In this document: positions 38,684 to 48,167 of the stretch, in pieces
How positions within the stretch are numbered: position 1 is the stretch's first letter
How the letters are laid out: every line of letters starts with the position of its first letter
NCBI RefSeq assembly: GCF_002355515.1
Contig: NZ_AP014809.1
Span: 1 to 64,000, forward strand
Direction: 5' to 3'
Length of the DNA stretch: 64,000 nucleotides
DNA from: Methylorubrum populi
Lineage (GTDB): Bacteria; Pseudomonadota; Alphaproteobacteria; Rhizobiales; Beijerinckiaceae
Notes under the pieces: model-generated
Seen by the model: the letters and a program-made list of their open reading frames with translations, nothing else
What the model was told of the DNA's origin: nothing
Database searches by the model: none
Made by a program: the position numbers and the translations under genes

Positions 38684-39025
38684 ATGGGACGGATGTTGAC
38701 CACATTTGCCATCCTGCTCTCGGTTTCGCCCGAGATCACCGTGGCCCAGGCCATCACCAACGTGAACGAGTGTACGTTCATCACGGACCCGATCGCGCTC
38801 CGCCGCTGTATCGACGGGTTCCAGCTTCGTGGGCCCGCGGCGCAATACCCGCAATCCGCTCCCATCCCACCGATCGAAAGTCCGGCTCAGGCCGAGCGGG
38901 ACCAACTCAACAGCAAGACCCCGCCGGCCGCGAGCTACAAGGACTCGCCCGAATGGTTGGGCAGCCCCGGCAAGGCACCGGACCGGCCCCCGCCGAAGCG
39001 CAGAGTGATCGATCTCAACGACTGA
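38684..39025 (+). CDS. Small secreted protein of unknown function
   Basis: A 113-residue protein starting MGRMLTTFAILLSVSPEITVA, a probable signal peptide. A conserved-looking CTFITDPIALRRCIDGF segment with two cysteines follows, then a Pro/Ala-rich tail (TPPAASYKDSPEWLGSPGKAP). No family recognised. Located 47 nt after the previous secreted-protein gene, probably in the same transcript, and convergent with the histidine kinase gene. Confidence 0.65.
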   Translation: MGRMLTTFAILLSVSPEITVAQAITNVNECTFITDPIALRRCIDGFQLRGPAAQYPQSAPIPPIESPAQAERDQLNSKTPPAASYKDSPEWLGSPGKAPDRPPPKRRVIDLND

Positions 39026-39117
39026 TCAGCGGGCGGGCGGCTCCGCCCGGTTTCCGCTGCGGTCTCGGCGAGAGCCCGTCCGCACGACGCGCCAATGGAT
39101 GGGCGGCTCTGCCCGTA

Positions 39118-41166
39118 TCAGGCTCTCTCGCCGCCGAGCACCAATCTGAGCGACCGCGCAAGTTCGTCGCGGCGGTAAGGCTTGTTGAGCACCGGAAGCT
39201 CGCCCTGCCCGATGACCTGACCCTCGTCGAGATTCGCGACATAGCCCGAGGTCAGCAGGATCTTGATGTCGGGCCGCAAGCGGCGTGCCTCGACCGCGAG
39301 TTGCGAGCCGTTCATCCCGCCGGGCATGACGACGTCCGAGAACAGGATGTCGATGCGCTCCACGCCGCGAAGGTAATCGAGAGCCTCGCTGGCGTTGCGA
39401 GTCACGATGACCCGGTAGCTCAACTCTTCCAGGCTCTCGACCGCCATTCCGAGGACCTGCTCGTCGTCCTCGACCAGCAGCACCGTCTCGCCCTCTCCGG
39501 CGCGGCGCAGCGGGATCGAGCCGACCGGACCGGTCCCGATCTCCTCGCCGGCCGGATCGGTCGAGCGCGGGAAGTACAGGCTGACCGTGGTGCCCTTCCC
39601 CAACTCGGACTCGATCTGCGCGAAGCCCTTGGCGCTGCGGGTGAAGCCGTAGACCTGGCTGAGCCCGAGGCCGGTCCCCTTGCCGACCTCCTTGGTGGTG
39701 AAGAACGGCTCGAAGACGCGCTGGAGCTTGTCGGCCGGGATGCCGCTGCCGGTATCCGTGACAGAGACCATGACATAGGGACCCGGCGGCACCCCCTTGT
39801 CGGCGACCGCGGCGGTGCCGAGCCGGACGTTCCGGCTGGTGACCGCGATGCGCGCCAGCGCGCTGCTGCCCTCGAGGGCGTCGCGCGCATTGACGATGAG
39901 ATTCAGCACCGCCGCCTCGAACTGGGCCGGATCGATGCGGATCGGGTCCAACGCCGGGTCGAGATCGAAGACCAGCTCGACGGATCCGGTGGCCGCGCGC
40001 TCGGCGAGTGGCCTGAAGTCGAGCAGCAGCCGGTTCGGGTTGAGTGTCTGCGGCCGCAGCATCTGGCGACGTGAGAAGGCGAGCAACTGCTGGGTCAATT
40101 GCTCGCCGCGCCGCGCTGCGCCCATGGCCGCTTCGGCCAATCGCTTCACGCGGTCGGCCTGTTCGGGGCGGCGCAGCATCATGTCGAGGCCGCCGACGAT
40201 CACGGTGAGGAGGTTGTTGAAGTCGTGCGCGACGCCCCCGGTGAGCTGGCCGATCGCCTCCATCTTCTGCGCCTGCCGCAGTGCCTCCTCCGTGATGTGC
40301 TGCTCCGTGCGATCCATCAGGATGCCCGCCACGCGCAGCGGCCGGCCGGCCTCGTCGCGCTTGACCTGCCCGCGCATGGCAATCCAGCGCACCGCTCCAT
40401 CCGTGCGCCGGATGCGGCACTCCAAATCGAGCCGGCCGGTCTCGGCGATGCCCGCGAAGGCCTCCTCGGCGATGCCGCGATCCTCGTCGAGCACGTGGCC
40501 CAGAAACGTCTCGCGGTCCCAGGCCCTCTCCCCGCCCTCGTAGCCGAACACCGCATCGAAGCGCGGCGAGCGGCGATGGACACCGGTCACGGCGTTGATG
40601 TCCCACGAGCTCATCCCGGCCGCATCGAGCGCGAAGGCCAGGGTCTCGTGGGCCGCCTCGACCTCGCGCGTCCTCGCGGCCACGCGCTGCTCCAATTCCT
40701 CGTTCGCGAGACGGAGCTGGTCCTGTGCCCGCTCCCGTTCGAGGAGATGTTCCCGTGCCTGGTACTGGCGACGCCGCGCGCGAAGGGACGACAGGACGGC
40801 GCTGGTCAGTGTCTCGGCGTTGATCGGGCGCTCGAGCAAGACCACGTTGCCGAGCCGCTTCAGCAGTTCGGCCGCATGCCGGGTGCGCGGGCCGGCCTGA
40901 CGCGTGGCCAGCACGACGAAGGGAAAGTCCGACCACGGAGCCTGCGCATCGAGCCAGCCCGACAGTTCCGCGATGTCATCGTCGGCCAAGGCCTCCTCTG
41001 TGACGATCGCGGTCCCCGCGCCGGCGCGCAGGCACGCCACCCACTCCGCCACGTCCGCGCATGCGGCTTTGTCGATGCCCGAGCGAGCCAGCACCTGCTC
41101 GATCACCGCGGCATCGCGCCCGCGCGGAGCCAGGATGAGGACTCGCTCCTCGGACGATCCGCTCAC
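39118..41166 (-). CDS. Hybrid histidine kinase linked to KaiC-like gene
   Basis: A 682-residue sensor kinase. The N-terminal ~125 residues resemble a degenerate receiver (VLILAPRGRDAAVIEQVLARSG ... AIVTEEALADDD) without a clear phosphoacceptor aspartate. Next come a coiled coil, a PAS domain (FALDAAGMSSWDINAVTGV), a HisKA region with H314 in GGVAHDFNN, the ATPase domain (DTGSGIPADK, TTKEVGKGTGLGLS), and a C-terminal receiver with D611 in FSDVVMPGG. GTG 41166 overlaps the kaiC-like stop, showing coupling. No transmembrane helix, so cytoplasmic. Confidence 0.92.
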   Translation of the reverse strand: MSGSSEERVLILAPRGRDAAVIEQVLARSGIDKAACADVAEWVACLRAGAGTAIVTEEALADDDIAELSGWLDAQAPWSDFPFVVLATRQAGPRTRHAAELLKRLGNVVLLERPINAETLTSAVLSSLRARRRQYQAREHLLERERAQDQLRLANEELEQRVAARTREVEAAHETLAFALDAAGMSSWDINAVTGVHRRSPRFDAVFGYEGGERAWDRETFLGHVLDEDRGIAEEAFAGIAETGRLDLECRIRRTDGAVRWIAMRGQVKRDEAGRPLRVAGILMDRTEQHITEEALRQAQKMEAIGQLTGGVAHDFNNLLTVIVGGLDMMLRRPEQADRVKRLAEAAMGAARRGEQLTQQLLAFSRRQMLRPQTLNPNRLLLDFRPLAERAATGSVELVFDLDPALDPIRIDPAQFEAAVLNLIVNARDALEGSSALARIAVTSRNVRLGTAAVADKGVPPGPYVMVSVTDTGSGIPADKLQRVFEPFFTTKEVGKGTGLGLSQVYGFTRSAKGFAQIESELGKGTTVSLYFPRSTDPAGEEIGTGPVGSIPLRRAGEGETVLLVEDDEQVLGMAVESLEELSYRVIVTRNASEALDYLRGVERIDILFSDVVMPGGMNGSQLAVEARRLRPDIKILLTSGYVANLDEGQVIGQGELPVLNKPYRRDELARSLRLVLGGERA

Positions 41167-42689
41167 GTGTCGGTTCCCGGTGCTTCGCGATCCCTCAACA
41201 TCGACACCCGTCCGCGGTAGGACGGCATGCCGGTGAGCAGGCCCTCGAAGTCGTCCAGTGCCTCGCCGACACGGAGCCCGTCGTTGGAGAGCCGCAATTC
41301 GCGGATCGTGCGCTCGTGCGCATTCACACGGCTCTTGACGACGGAGAGCGCGGTTCGGATCTCCGCTCGCGATTCGAAGAAGCGGAACAGCAGGATGCAG
41401 TCGCTGAGATAACTCAGGTCGATGTCGGTCCGCATCTCGCCGACGACGCCGTGCTGCCCGAGCACGAGCAGCGTCGTCACACCCTTCTGGTTGAGGTAGC
41501 TCAGCAGTTCGTGCATCTGCAGAACGAGATACTCCTCGCCCGGCATCGCGTGCAGGTAGGCGTTCAGGCTGTCGACGGCGACGAAGGTCGAGCCGCGCTC
41601 CTCGACGGCCTGCCTGACGATCGCGGCGAACTCCCCCGGCGAGAGCTCGGCCGGGTCGATCTGCTTGAAGGTGAGCCGTCCCGCCTCGATATGCGGCCGT
41701 ATATCCATGCCGAGTGACGCGGCGCGGGTGATCAGGGTGTTGAGCCCTTCGTCGAACAGGTAGTACGTCGCCGTCTCGCCGCGTTCGAGCGCGGCGAGCA
41801 TGCAACGAACTGCGGTTGTGGTCTTGCCCACGCCGGACGGTCCGAGCAGCAGGGTATTGGTGCCGCGAACGAGGCCGCCGCCGAGCAGCAGGTCCAGCTC
41901 GTTCGAACCCGTCGATTGTGCCTTCGTATCGAAGGTCGCGTGGTGGTCGGCGGCGATGAGGCGTGGGAAGATCTCGATGCCGCCTGTCTCCATGACGAAG
42001 TCGTGATAGCCGCCCCGGAACTTGATGCCGCGCATCTTGACGATACGGAGGCGCCGACGCTCGGAACCGAACTCCCTCGGCGCTTGATCGAGGGAGATCA
42101 CGCCGTGGGCGATGCTGTGGAGCTGCGGGTCGCCGCTCTCGGACGTGCGGTCATCGAGCATCAGCACGGTGCAGGACCGCTTGGAGAAGAACTGTTTGAG
42201 AGCCAGGATCTGGCGGCGGTAGCGAAGGGAATTCTGAGCCAGCAGGCGCAGCTCCGATAGGCTGTCGAATACCACGCGCTCGGGCCTCACGCTCTCGACG
42301 CGGGCGATGACCTCTCGGACCGTCTCGCCGAGCTCGATCTCGGACGGGTGCAGAATGGATTGCTCGCTGTCGGGATCGAGGCCGATCTCGTTGACCAGTT
42401 CGTAGATGTCGATCCCGTCCAGGGACCAGCCGTGGCTCGCCGCCGCGGCGAGGAGTTCATCCGCCGTCTCCGACAGCGTGACGTAGAGACTCCGCTCACC
42501 TCGCGCCGTGCCTTCGAGGAGGAATTGCAGCGCGAGCGTCGTCTTTCCGGTCCCGGGAGTGCCTTCCAGCAGGTAGAGCCGATCCGGCGTCAGCCCGCCG
42601 CCGAGAACCTCGTCGAGGCCAGACACGCCGGTCGAGATCCTGATGTCGGCATCGGACCGAGCACCTGTCGTCCCTCTTGCCTCGTTCAT
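41163..42689 (-). CDS. KaiC-like double-domain ATPase
   Basis: A 508-residue RecA-like protein with two KaiC domains. The first Walker A is EGTPGTGKTT (residues about 42-51); the second is GPSGVGKTT. The C-terminal domain carries the KaiC tail pattern RAEIRTALSVVKSRVNAHERTIRELRL. Where the cyanobacterial clock protein has Ser-Thr autophosphorylation residues, this sequence reads DLSYLSD, i.e. Ser-Tyr. It overlaps the downstream kinase by four bases. No kaiA or kaiB lies nearby. ATG 42689 has GGGGAG upstream. A clock role should not be assumed. Confidence 0.92.
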   Translation of the reverse strand: MNEARGTTGARSDADIRISTGVSGLDEVLGGGLTPDRLYLLEGTPGTGKTTLALQFLLEGTARGERSLYVTLSETADELLAAAASHGWSLDGIDIYELVNEIGLDPDSEQSILHPSEIELGETVREVIARVESVRPERVVFDSLSELRLLAQNSLRYRRQILALKQFFSKRSCTVLMLDDRTSESGDPQLHSIAHGVISLDQAPREFGSERRRLRIVKMRGIKFRGGYHDFVMETGGIEIFPRLIAADHHATFDTKAQSTGSNELDLLLGGGLVRGTNTLLLGPSGVGKTTTAVRCMLAALERGETATYYLFDEGLNTLITRAASLGMDIRPHIEAGRLTFKQIDPAELSPGEFAAIVRQAVEERGSTFVAVDSLNAYLHAMPGEEYLVLQMHELLSYLNQKGVTTLLVLGQHGVVGEMRTDIDLSYLSDCILLFRFFESRAEIRTALSVVKSRVNAHERTIRELRLSNDGLRVGEALDDFEGLLTGMPSYRGRVSMLRDREAPGTDT

Positions 42690-42842
42690 TGGTTCCGACG
42701 GAGCTCCCCTGCCGTGTGATGGCTCCCGACCGAATGTAGGCGGTGTAGGGTCAGGCGCCAGCGCTGGCGATATCACACGGGCGGGCGGTCGGTCCTGTGC
42801 CGGCTTCGGACGGATCCGCGCGGGGCACCGCCTTCGACGCTC

Positions 42843-45263
42843 CTACATGACCCGGCCGGACCTGGCTCGCGGGGCGATCGCCCTGCAGAGGGCTTGCGAG
42901 ACCTGTTCGGCCGAATAGGGCTTCTGCACCAGCTCGAAGCCATGTGCGCCTTCCTGCGCCAGCACATGACTGTATCCGGAGGTCAGGATCACCGGCAGAT
43001 CCGGATGCGTGCGGCGCAGCCGCTTGGCCAGTTCGATCCCGCCCATGCCCGGCATCACGACATCGGAGAACACCGCCTCGAACGCCGCATTCTCGGACCC
43101 GAGCGCGTCCAGGGCCTCCTCGGCGTTCGCTGCCCACCGTGTTTCGAACCCGAGATCCTGCAGGATCTGCGTTGCGAACCGCCCGACCTCGACATTGTCC
43201 TCGACGACGAGAATGCGCTGGCCTGCGCCGACCGGTGGTTCGCTGCCGTGTCTCCCATCTTCAACCGCTTCCCGTGCAGCCTCCGTTTCGGGAAGGAAGA
43301 GGGTGAAGGTCGTGCCGCGACCCACCGCGCTCTCGACCGAGACGTCGCCACCGGATTGCTTGGCGAAGCCGAAGACCTGGCTGAGGCCGAGACCGGTTCC
43401 GCGTCCGACCTCCTTCGTCGTGAAGAACGGCTCGAAGATGCGGCCGATCCGGTCGGCTGCGATGCCTGAACCCGTATCGGAGAGGGCGATTGCGGCGAAC
43501 GGACCCGGAGCGCCGGCATGACCGCGGATCGGCGGCATCGGCACAGAACACGTCAGTCGCAGCGTCAGGGTGCCCTCCCCCTCCATGGCGTCGCGGGCGT
43601 TGACCGCCATGTTGATGAGCGCCGTCTCGAACTGGCTCACATCCGCCCGGACGTGACAGGTCGTCTCCAATCCTTCCGTGACGACGCGGATGCGGGCACC
43701 CGTCAGGGTATCGAGCATGTCGGCGATCGCCCGCAGGCGTCCCGCGACCTCGAACACTTCGGGCTTGAGGGTCTGGCGGCGTGCGAAGGCCAGAAGCTGC
43801 CCGGTGAGCTTCGCGGCGCGGTCCACGGTCTCGGAAACGGCGTCGAGATAGCGTGCCTTGCGGTCCTCCGGCAGTTCCGGGCGGCGCAGGAAGTCGATGG
43901 ACGAGCGGATGATGGTCAGGAGGTTGTTGAAGTCGTGCGCCACGCCGCCGGTGAGCTGTCCCACCGCCTCCAGCTTCTGCGACTGGCGAAGGGCTTCTTC
44001 CGCGACGCGCTGCTCGGTGATGTCCCGGCCGAACCCGAAGAGAAGGTCGTCCCCCGGCACGACGGTCCACGAGACGTGGCGCGGTCCGTCTTCCTTCGTG
44101 AGAAGCGCGAGCTCGATGTCGCCCGATGCGGGGGTAGCGGCCCGCCGCATCAGGTCGGAGGCGGCCTGCTCCCGTCCGTCGGGGGCGACGAAGTCGAGCA
44201 CATTGCGCCCGATGGTTTCCTGCTCCGTCCAGCCGAGGGAGCGTGTCCAGGATGGATTCACCGACCGGATCTCGCCATCGTGGCGCGCCACGAACTTGAG
44301 GACCGGCGACAGGTTCCAGATGCGATCCCGGGCCTTCTCCTGCTCGGCCACCTGCGCTTCTAGCTGCCGAGCCCGCAAGGCCAGCAGTTCCTCGGTCTGC
44401 TTGCGGTCCGTGATGTCCTGCACGAAGACGTAGATGCCGGTGACCTCGCCAGTCGGACCGCAACTCGGGATATAGCGGATCGCCGCTTCGCGCGGCTGTC
44501 CGTCAGCGCGCGGCCAACTCCGCTCGAAATGGACGTCCGCGCCGGCCATGGCCTGTTCGATGAACGGGCGGCGTGCCTCGAACTCGGCGGTGCCGAGGAT
44601 CTCCTCGATCGTGCGGCCTAGAACCTGCTCGGGGGTGCGGCCGAACCAAGTCTCGTAGGCGGCATTGGCGAACCGGTAGGTCAAGCTGCGGTCGATGAAG
44701 GCGATCAGCACCGGCATGGCATCGGCGATCAGACGAAGTTCCGCCTCGCGCGCGGCCCGATCGGCTTCGGCCTGCTTCCGGTCCGTGATGTCGATGACGA
44801 ATTCGAAGCCGCGGCCGTCTTCCAGGAGTGTGGCGCCGAACAGAGCCCAGAACCGGGAGCCATCTTTGCGGAAATACTGTTTTTCGTAGGGAGTGCTGTG
44901 CCCGGTGGTCTTCAGGTCGTGGAGGGCGCGCCAGGAGATGTCGAGCCATTCCGGCGGTGTCAGCACCTGCCAGCTGAGCTGTCCGGCCCTCAGGTCCTCG
45001 CGGCTGTAACCGCACATGGCGAGGAACGCGTCGTTGGCATCGAGAAGCTGGCCATCGAGGTCGAAATAGATGCCACCGACCATCGCGATCGTGAGCGCTT
45101 CCCGCAGTTGCGCCCGGCTGTTCGCCAGGGTCGAGGCGGGCATCGCATGCGGGTCGATGTCGGGGTCGCGGTTTCGATCCTCGAGCGCCTGGCGCAGACG
45201 GGCATTCTCAGCCTCCAGCGCTTCCATATGCCGGCGCAGTTCCTCGGCCTCAGCGTCGGTCAC
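42843..45263 (-). CDS. Multi-PAS hybrid histidine kinase
   Basis: An 806-residue cytoplasmic sensor kinase. The N-terminal coiled coil (residues 5-30) is followed by three PAS domains: about 50-165 (IAMVGGIYFDLDGQLLDANDAF), 170-290 (VLIAFIDRSLTYRFANAAYE) and 310-420 (KFVARHDGEIRSVNPSW). Then come HisKA with H443 in GGVAHDFNN, the ATPase domain (DTGSGIAADR, TTKEVGRGTGLGLS), and a receiver with D734 in FSDVVMPGMGG. It is 150 nt upstream of the kaiC-like gene on the same strand. Signal unknown; a PAS cofactor cannot be read from sequence alone. Confidence 0.93.
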   Translation of the reverse strand: MTDAEAEELRRHMEALEAENARLRQALEDRNRDPDIDPHAMPASTLANSRAQLREALTIAMVGGIYFDLDGQLLDANDAFLAMCGYSREDLRAGQLSWQVLTPPEWLDISWRALHDLKTTGHSTPYEKQYFRKDGSRFWALFGATLLEDGRGFEFVIDITDRKQAEADRAAREAELRLIADAMPVLIAFIDRSLTYRFANAAYETWFGRTPEQVLGRTIEEILGTAEFEARRPFIEQAMAGADVHFERSWPRADGQPREAAIRYIPSCGPTGEVTGIYVFVQDITDRKQTEELLALRARQLEAQVAEQEKARDRIWNLSPVLKFVARHDGEIRSVNPSWTRSLGWTEQETIGRNVLDFVAPDGREQAASDLMRRAATPASGDIELALLTKEDGPRHVSWTVVPGDDLLFGFGRDITEQRVAEEALRQSQKLEAVGQLTGGVAHDFNNLLTIIRSSIDFLRRPELPEDRKARYLDAVSETVDRAAKLTGQLLAFARRQTLKPEVFEVAGRLRAIADMLDTLTGARIRVVTEGLETTCHVRADVSQFETALINMAVNARDAMEGEGTLTLRLTCSVPMPPIRGHAGAPGPFAAIALSDTGSGIAADRIGRIFEPFFTTKEVGRGTGLGLSQVFGFAKQSGGDVSVESAVGRGTTFTLFLPETEAAREAVEDGRHGSEPPVGAGQRILVVEDNVEVGRFATQILQDLGFETRWAANAEEALDALGSENAAFEAVFSDVVMPGMGGIELAKRLRRTHPDLPVILTSGYSHVLAQEGAHGFELVQKPYSAEQVSQALCRAIAPRARSGRVM

Positions 45264-45787
45264 GCCTGGAGATCCTCACTTTGTGAAACAGGGAATAAGG
45301 GCACGGCGACGACCGCCATCAGCGGAAGGATGCGGACGCGCTTTCCCACGGAACGTTCCGAACCAGGCACGGCCGAGCGACCGAAAAGAACGCCCAGGCC
45401 GGCATAGGAAAGACTTCTGTGGGACTGCGCCGTGGGCATCTGCCCTCGTCACATGGCCGGAAGCAGTATGTCAATTCGCACTAGACATACCCCGCCAGCT
45501 TCATATGCCGCCTGAATTCGCAGGCAAATTCGCGCTTTAGCCTTTGATGCTCGTATCGAGGCAATGAATGCTGAGCAATCGTGGCACCACACTTCAAGAT
45601 ACAACCGTTTGGTTGCTATCGGCTGCCACGGTGGGCGCGGTTCCGCGTCAGCACGTTCTGTGCTTCGAGGTAATCCGGGTCGAGGACGATCGGCCGCGCT
45701 TCACCGACCCGTTCGCGCGCGTTGACGCTCGGACCGGGCCGGAAGATCGGCGCCCCGGAGCGATGGTGTTTTGGCGAAGGTGTTTTG
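45264..45787. other. Intergenic region before the DUF2252 gene
   Basis: About 520 bp between divergent genes. A short frame at 45568-45816 overlaps the next gene in another frame and looks non-coding. Promoters for both flanking genes should lie here, but none was assigned. Confidence 0.4.
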
Positions 45788-46987
45788 ATGCGTATGAACG
45801 GCGCGTATGGTCCTGAGGAGCGTGCGATCGTGCTGGAGCGGCAGCGCACGCTCAAGATGGCACGATCGGCGCACGCCTACGTTCGCGGAAACACTCTGAA
45901 GTTCTACGAGTGGTTGGACGGACTTCCGCGCGGCACTTTGCCGGAAGGGCCGCCGATCTGGATCTGCGGTGACTGTCATCTCGGAAACCTCGGTCCCTTG
46001 GCCGACGCCGACGGTCGCGTCGATATCCAGATCCGGGATCTCGACCAGACGGTGATCGGCAATCCGACGCATGACCTCGTTCGCCTCGGACTGTCGCTGG
46101 CGAGCGCGGCCCGCGGCTCGGACCTCCCCGGTGTCGTGACGGCCCGGATGCTGAAGGAGATGATTGCGGGCTACGCGGTGGGCCTCGGAGAAAACGAGGA
46201 AAACCGGCAGCCGCCCGAGCCGGATGTGGTGCGCTCGGTGCGTCGCCGTGCCCTCGGCCGGCACTGGAAGCACCTCGCGCGGGAGCGCCTGAAGGGCGCG
46301 GAGCCCGCCATCCCGCTGGGACGCAAGTTCTGGGCTCTCGATCGGAATGAGCGTCGGGCCCTCGAAGACCTCTTCACGGAGAAGAAGGTACGCCGCCTCG
46401 TGCTGGCGCTGAATGGGCGAAGTGAGGAGGCCGAGGCCCGCCTCATCGACGCGGCCTACTGGATGAAGGGATGCAGCTCGCTGGGCTTCCTGCGCTACGC
46501 CGCGCTCGTCGGCATCACCGAGCTCGAGAGCAAGCGTCGCCTTGCCTTGGTGGACCTGAAGGAGGCCGTCGAACCCGCCGCGCCGGCCGCGTCCGGTGCC
46601 GAGATGCCGTCGGATCCGGCCGAACGCGTCGTGGCCGGCGCGCGAGCTTTGTCACCGAATCTCGGCGAACGCATGCTGCCCGTGCGCCTTCTCGGCCGGC
46701 CGGTCGTAGTGCGAGAATTGGCGCCGCAGGATCTGAAGCTCGACGTCGACCAGTTCAGCCGCGAGGAGGCGGTGCGGGCCGCGCACTACCTCGCCTACGT
46801 GGTCGGCAAGGCCCATGGTCGGCAGATGGAGATCGAGGCACGCTCAGGCTGGCGCGCCGAGGTGACGCGGGGGGCCGGAGACGGGGCGCCGTCCTGGCTG
46901 TGGTCCAGCGTCGTTGAGCTCGCGGGGCGCCACGAGGTCGGCTACCTTCAGCATTGCCTTCGCTATGCCGACCAGCGGGCTGCCTGA
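45788..46987 (+). CDS. DUF2252 family protein
   Basis: A 399-residue protein of DUF2252, a family with a kinase-like (phosphotransferase) fold whose biological role is not settled. Landmarks are KMARSAHAYVRGNTLKFYEWL, WICGDCHLGNLGPLADADG (resembling an aminoglycoside-phosphotransferase-type catalytic loop) and IRDLDQTVIGNPTHDLVRLGLS. The C-terminal part has LAPQDLKLDVDQ and YVVGKAHGRQM. ATG 45788 or 45794 is likely; an in-frame TTG at 45722 is less so. Stands alone; divergent from the kinase locus. Confidence 0.88.
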   Translation: MRMNGAYGPEERAIVLERQRTLKMARSAHAYVRGNTLKFYEWLDGLPRGTLPEGPPIWICGDCHLGNLGPLADADGRVDIQIRDLDQTVIGNPTHDLVRLGLSLASAARGSDLPGVVTARMLKEMIAGYAVGLGENEENRQPPEPDVVRSVRRRALGRHWKHLARERLKGAEPAIPLGRKFWALDRNERRALEDLFTEKKVRRLVLALNGRSEEAEARLIDAAYWMKGCSSLGFLRYAALVGITELESKRRLALVDLKEAVEPAAPAASGAEMPSDPAERVVAGARALSPNLGERMLPVRLLGRPVVVRELAPQDLKLDVDQFSREEAVRAAHYLAYVVGKAHGRQMEIEARSGWRAEVTRGAGDGAPSWLWSSVVELAGRHEVGYLQHCLRYADQRAA

Positions 46988-47007
46988 CGATAAGGTCGGC
47001 GCCTTTC

Positions 47008-48003
47008 TCAGGATCGGCGGCCCGTCCGGCCGCCGAGGACCAGGGCTGCCGCGGCCGCCAGCCCGGCCGCGAGTCCGGCCGTGGCGAGGGGGTGCAGGCT
47101 CGCGCGGGTATAGGCGCTGGTGCGCATGACGTAGATCGGCGGATCACCGCGCTCCTGTCCGGCGGCCCGGGGCGCGTGCAGCGCGCCCTCCGGGTTGCGC
47201 GGGGGCTCCGACCGCTTCTGCATCGCGATGATGGCCGGCGCGAGTTCGTCGTAGGCCCCCGGCGCGAACTCCTTACCCATGACGAAGAGCTTGCCGCCTC
47301 CGCCCACGAAGATGTCCCGCTGTGGATGCACGGCAGCGTGCAGGATCGCGTTGGCGACCTCCTGCGGCGGATAGATCGGCGGCGGAAGCGTCGGCTCGCG
47401 GTCCATGTAGTTGCGTGCCCGGTTCGGCAGCGGCGTGTCGATGGAGGCGGGTTTCACGAGCGTCACGGAGACCGGAGCGCCCTCTGCCCGCAACTCCATG
47501 CGCAGCGTGTCGGTGAAACCCTTCACCCCGTGCTTCGAGGCGGCATAGAGCCCCTGGAACGGGAAGGCGAGGTCCGAGGCGATGCTGCCGACGTTGATGA
47601 TGGCGCCGCCGCGCTCGCGCAGATGCTCGGCCGCGATCAGAGAGCCGTATACGGTGCCCCACAGATTCGTCCGGATCAGCCGCTCATGGTCCTCGGGTGC
47701 GATCTCGCGAAGCGGTCCGTAGACCGTCAATCCGGCCACGTTGACCCAGGTATCGAAGCCGCCGAACGTCGAGATTGCCCGGTCGGCGACAGCCCGGACG
47801 TCCTCGCGCCGGCCGACATCCGCGACGACGTAGGTGGCGCGGGGGCCGAGCTCCTCCGCGACCTTGGCCAGGATATCGTCGCTGCGGGCCGCGAGCACGA
47901 CGCGCGCGCCGCGCCGCGCGGCCATCCGCGCGGTCGCGAGTCCGATCCCGCTGGATGCTCCCGTGACGACGATGACCTGCTCGCGCAGCGGCTTATGTCC
48001 CAT
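47008..48003 (-). CDS. Short-chain dehydrogenase/reductase with C-terminal membrane anchor
   Basis: A 331-residue NAD(P)-dependent oxidoreductase. The Rossmann motif TGASSGIG is at residues 14-21, the catalytic serine at S140 (INVGS), and Y153/K157 in YAASK. After the SDR core (to about residue 250) there is an extension ending in a hydrophobic helix (LATAGLAAGLAAAAALVLGG) that probably anchors it to the membrane. Substrate unknown. It is convergent with the DUF2252 gene, 20 nt apart. Confidence 0.92.
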   Translation of the reverse strand: MGHKPLREQVIVVTGASSGIGLATARMAARRGARVVLAARSDDILAKVAEELGPRATYVVADVGRREDVRAVADRAISTFGGFDTWVNVAGLTVYGPLREIAPEDHERLIRTNLWGTVYGSLIAAEHLRERGGAIINVGSIASDLAFPFQGLYAASKHGVKGFTDTLRMELRAEGAPVSVTLVKPASIDTPLPNRARNYMDREPTLPPPIYPPQEVANAILHAAVHPQRDIFVGGGGKLFVMGKEFAPGAYDELAPAIIAMQKRSEPPRNPEGALHAPRAAGQERGDPPIYVMRTSAYTRASLHPLATAGLAAGLAAAAALVLGGRTGRRS

Positions 48004-48167
48004 CCCGGCAGCTCCTATCCTGTCGCGTCGATGCGACAGCGATGAGGATACCCGCGACGGGCCAAACTGTTTCGGACCGCGCGCAAACCGCGCAGGTCCG
48101 GTGTTCCCGGTCCGTCAAATCGCGAGCCGGGGCCGGTTCGCGGAGCATCGAAGAGGCGGGCATCGTC

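Noticed and set aside
45568..45816. 82-codon frame before the DUF2252 gene
   Set aside because: Overlaps the DUF2252 coding start in a different frame and has no family features.
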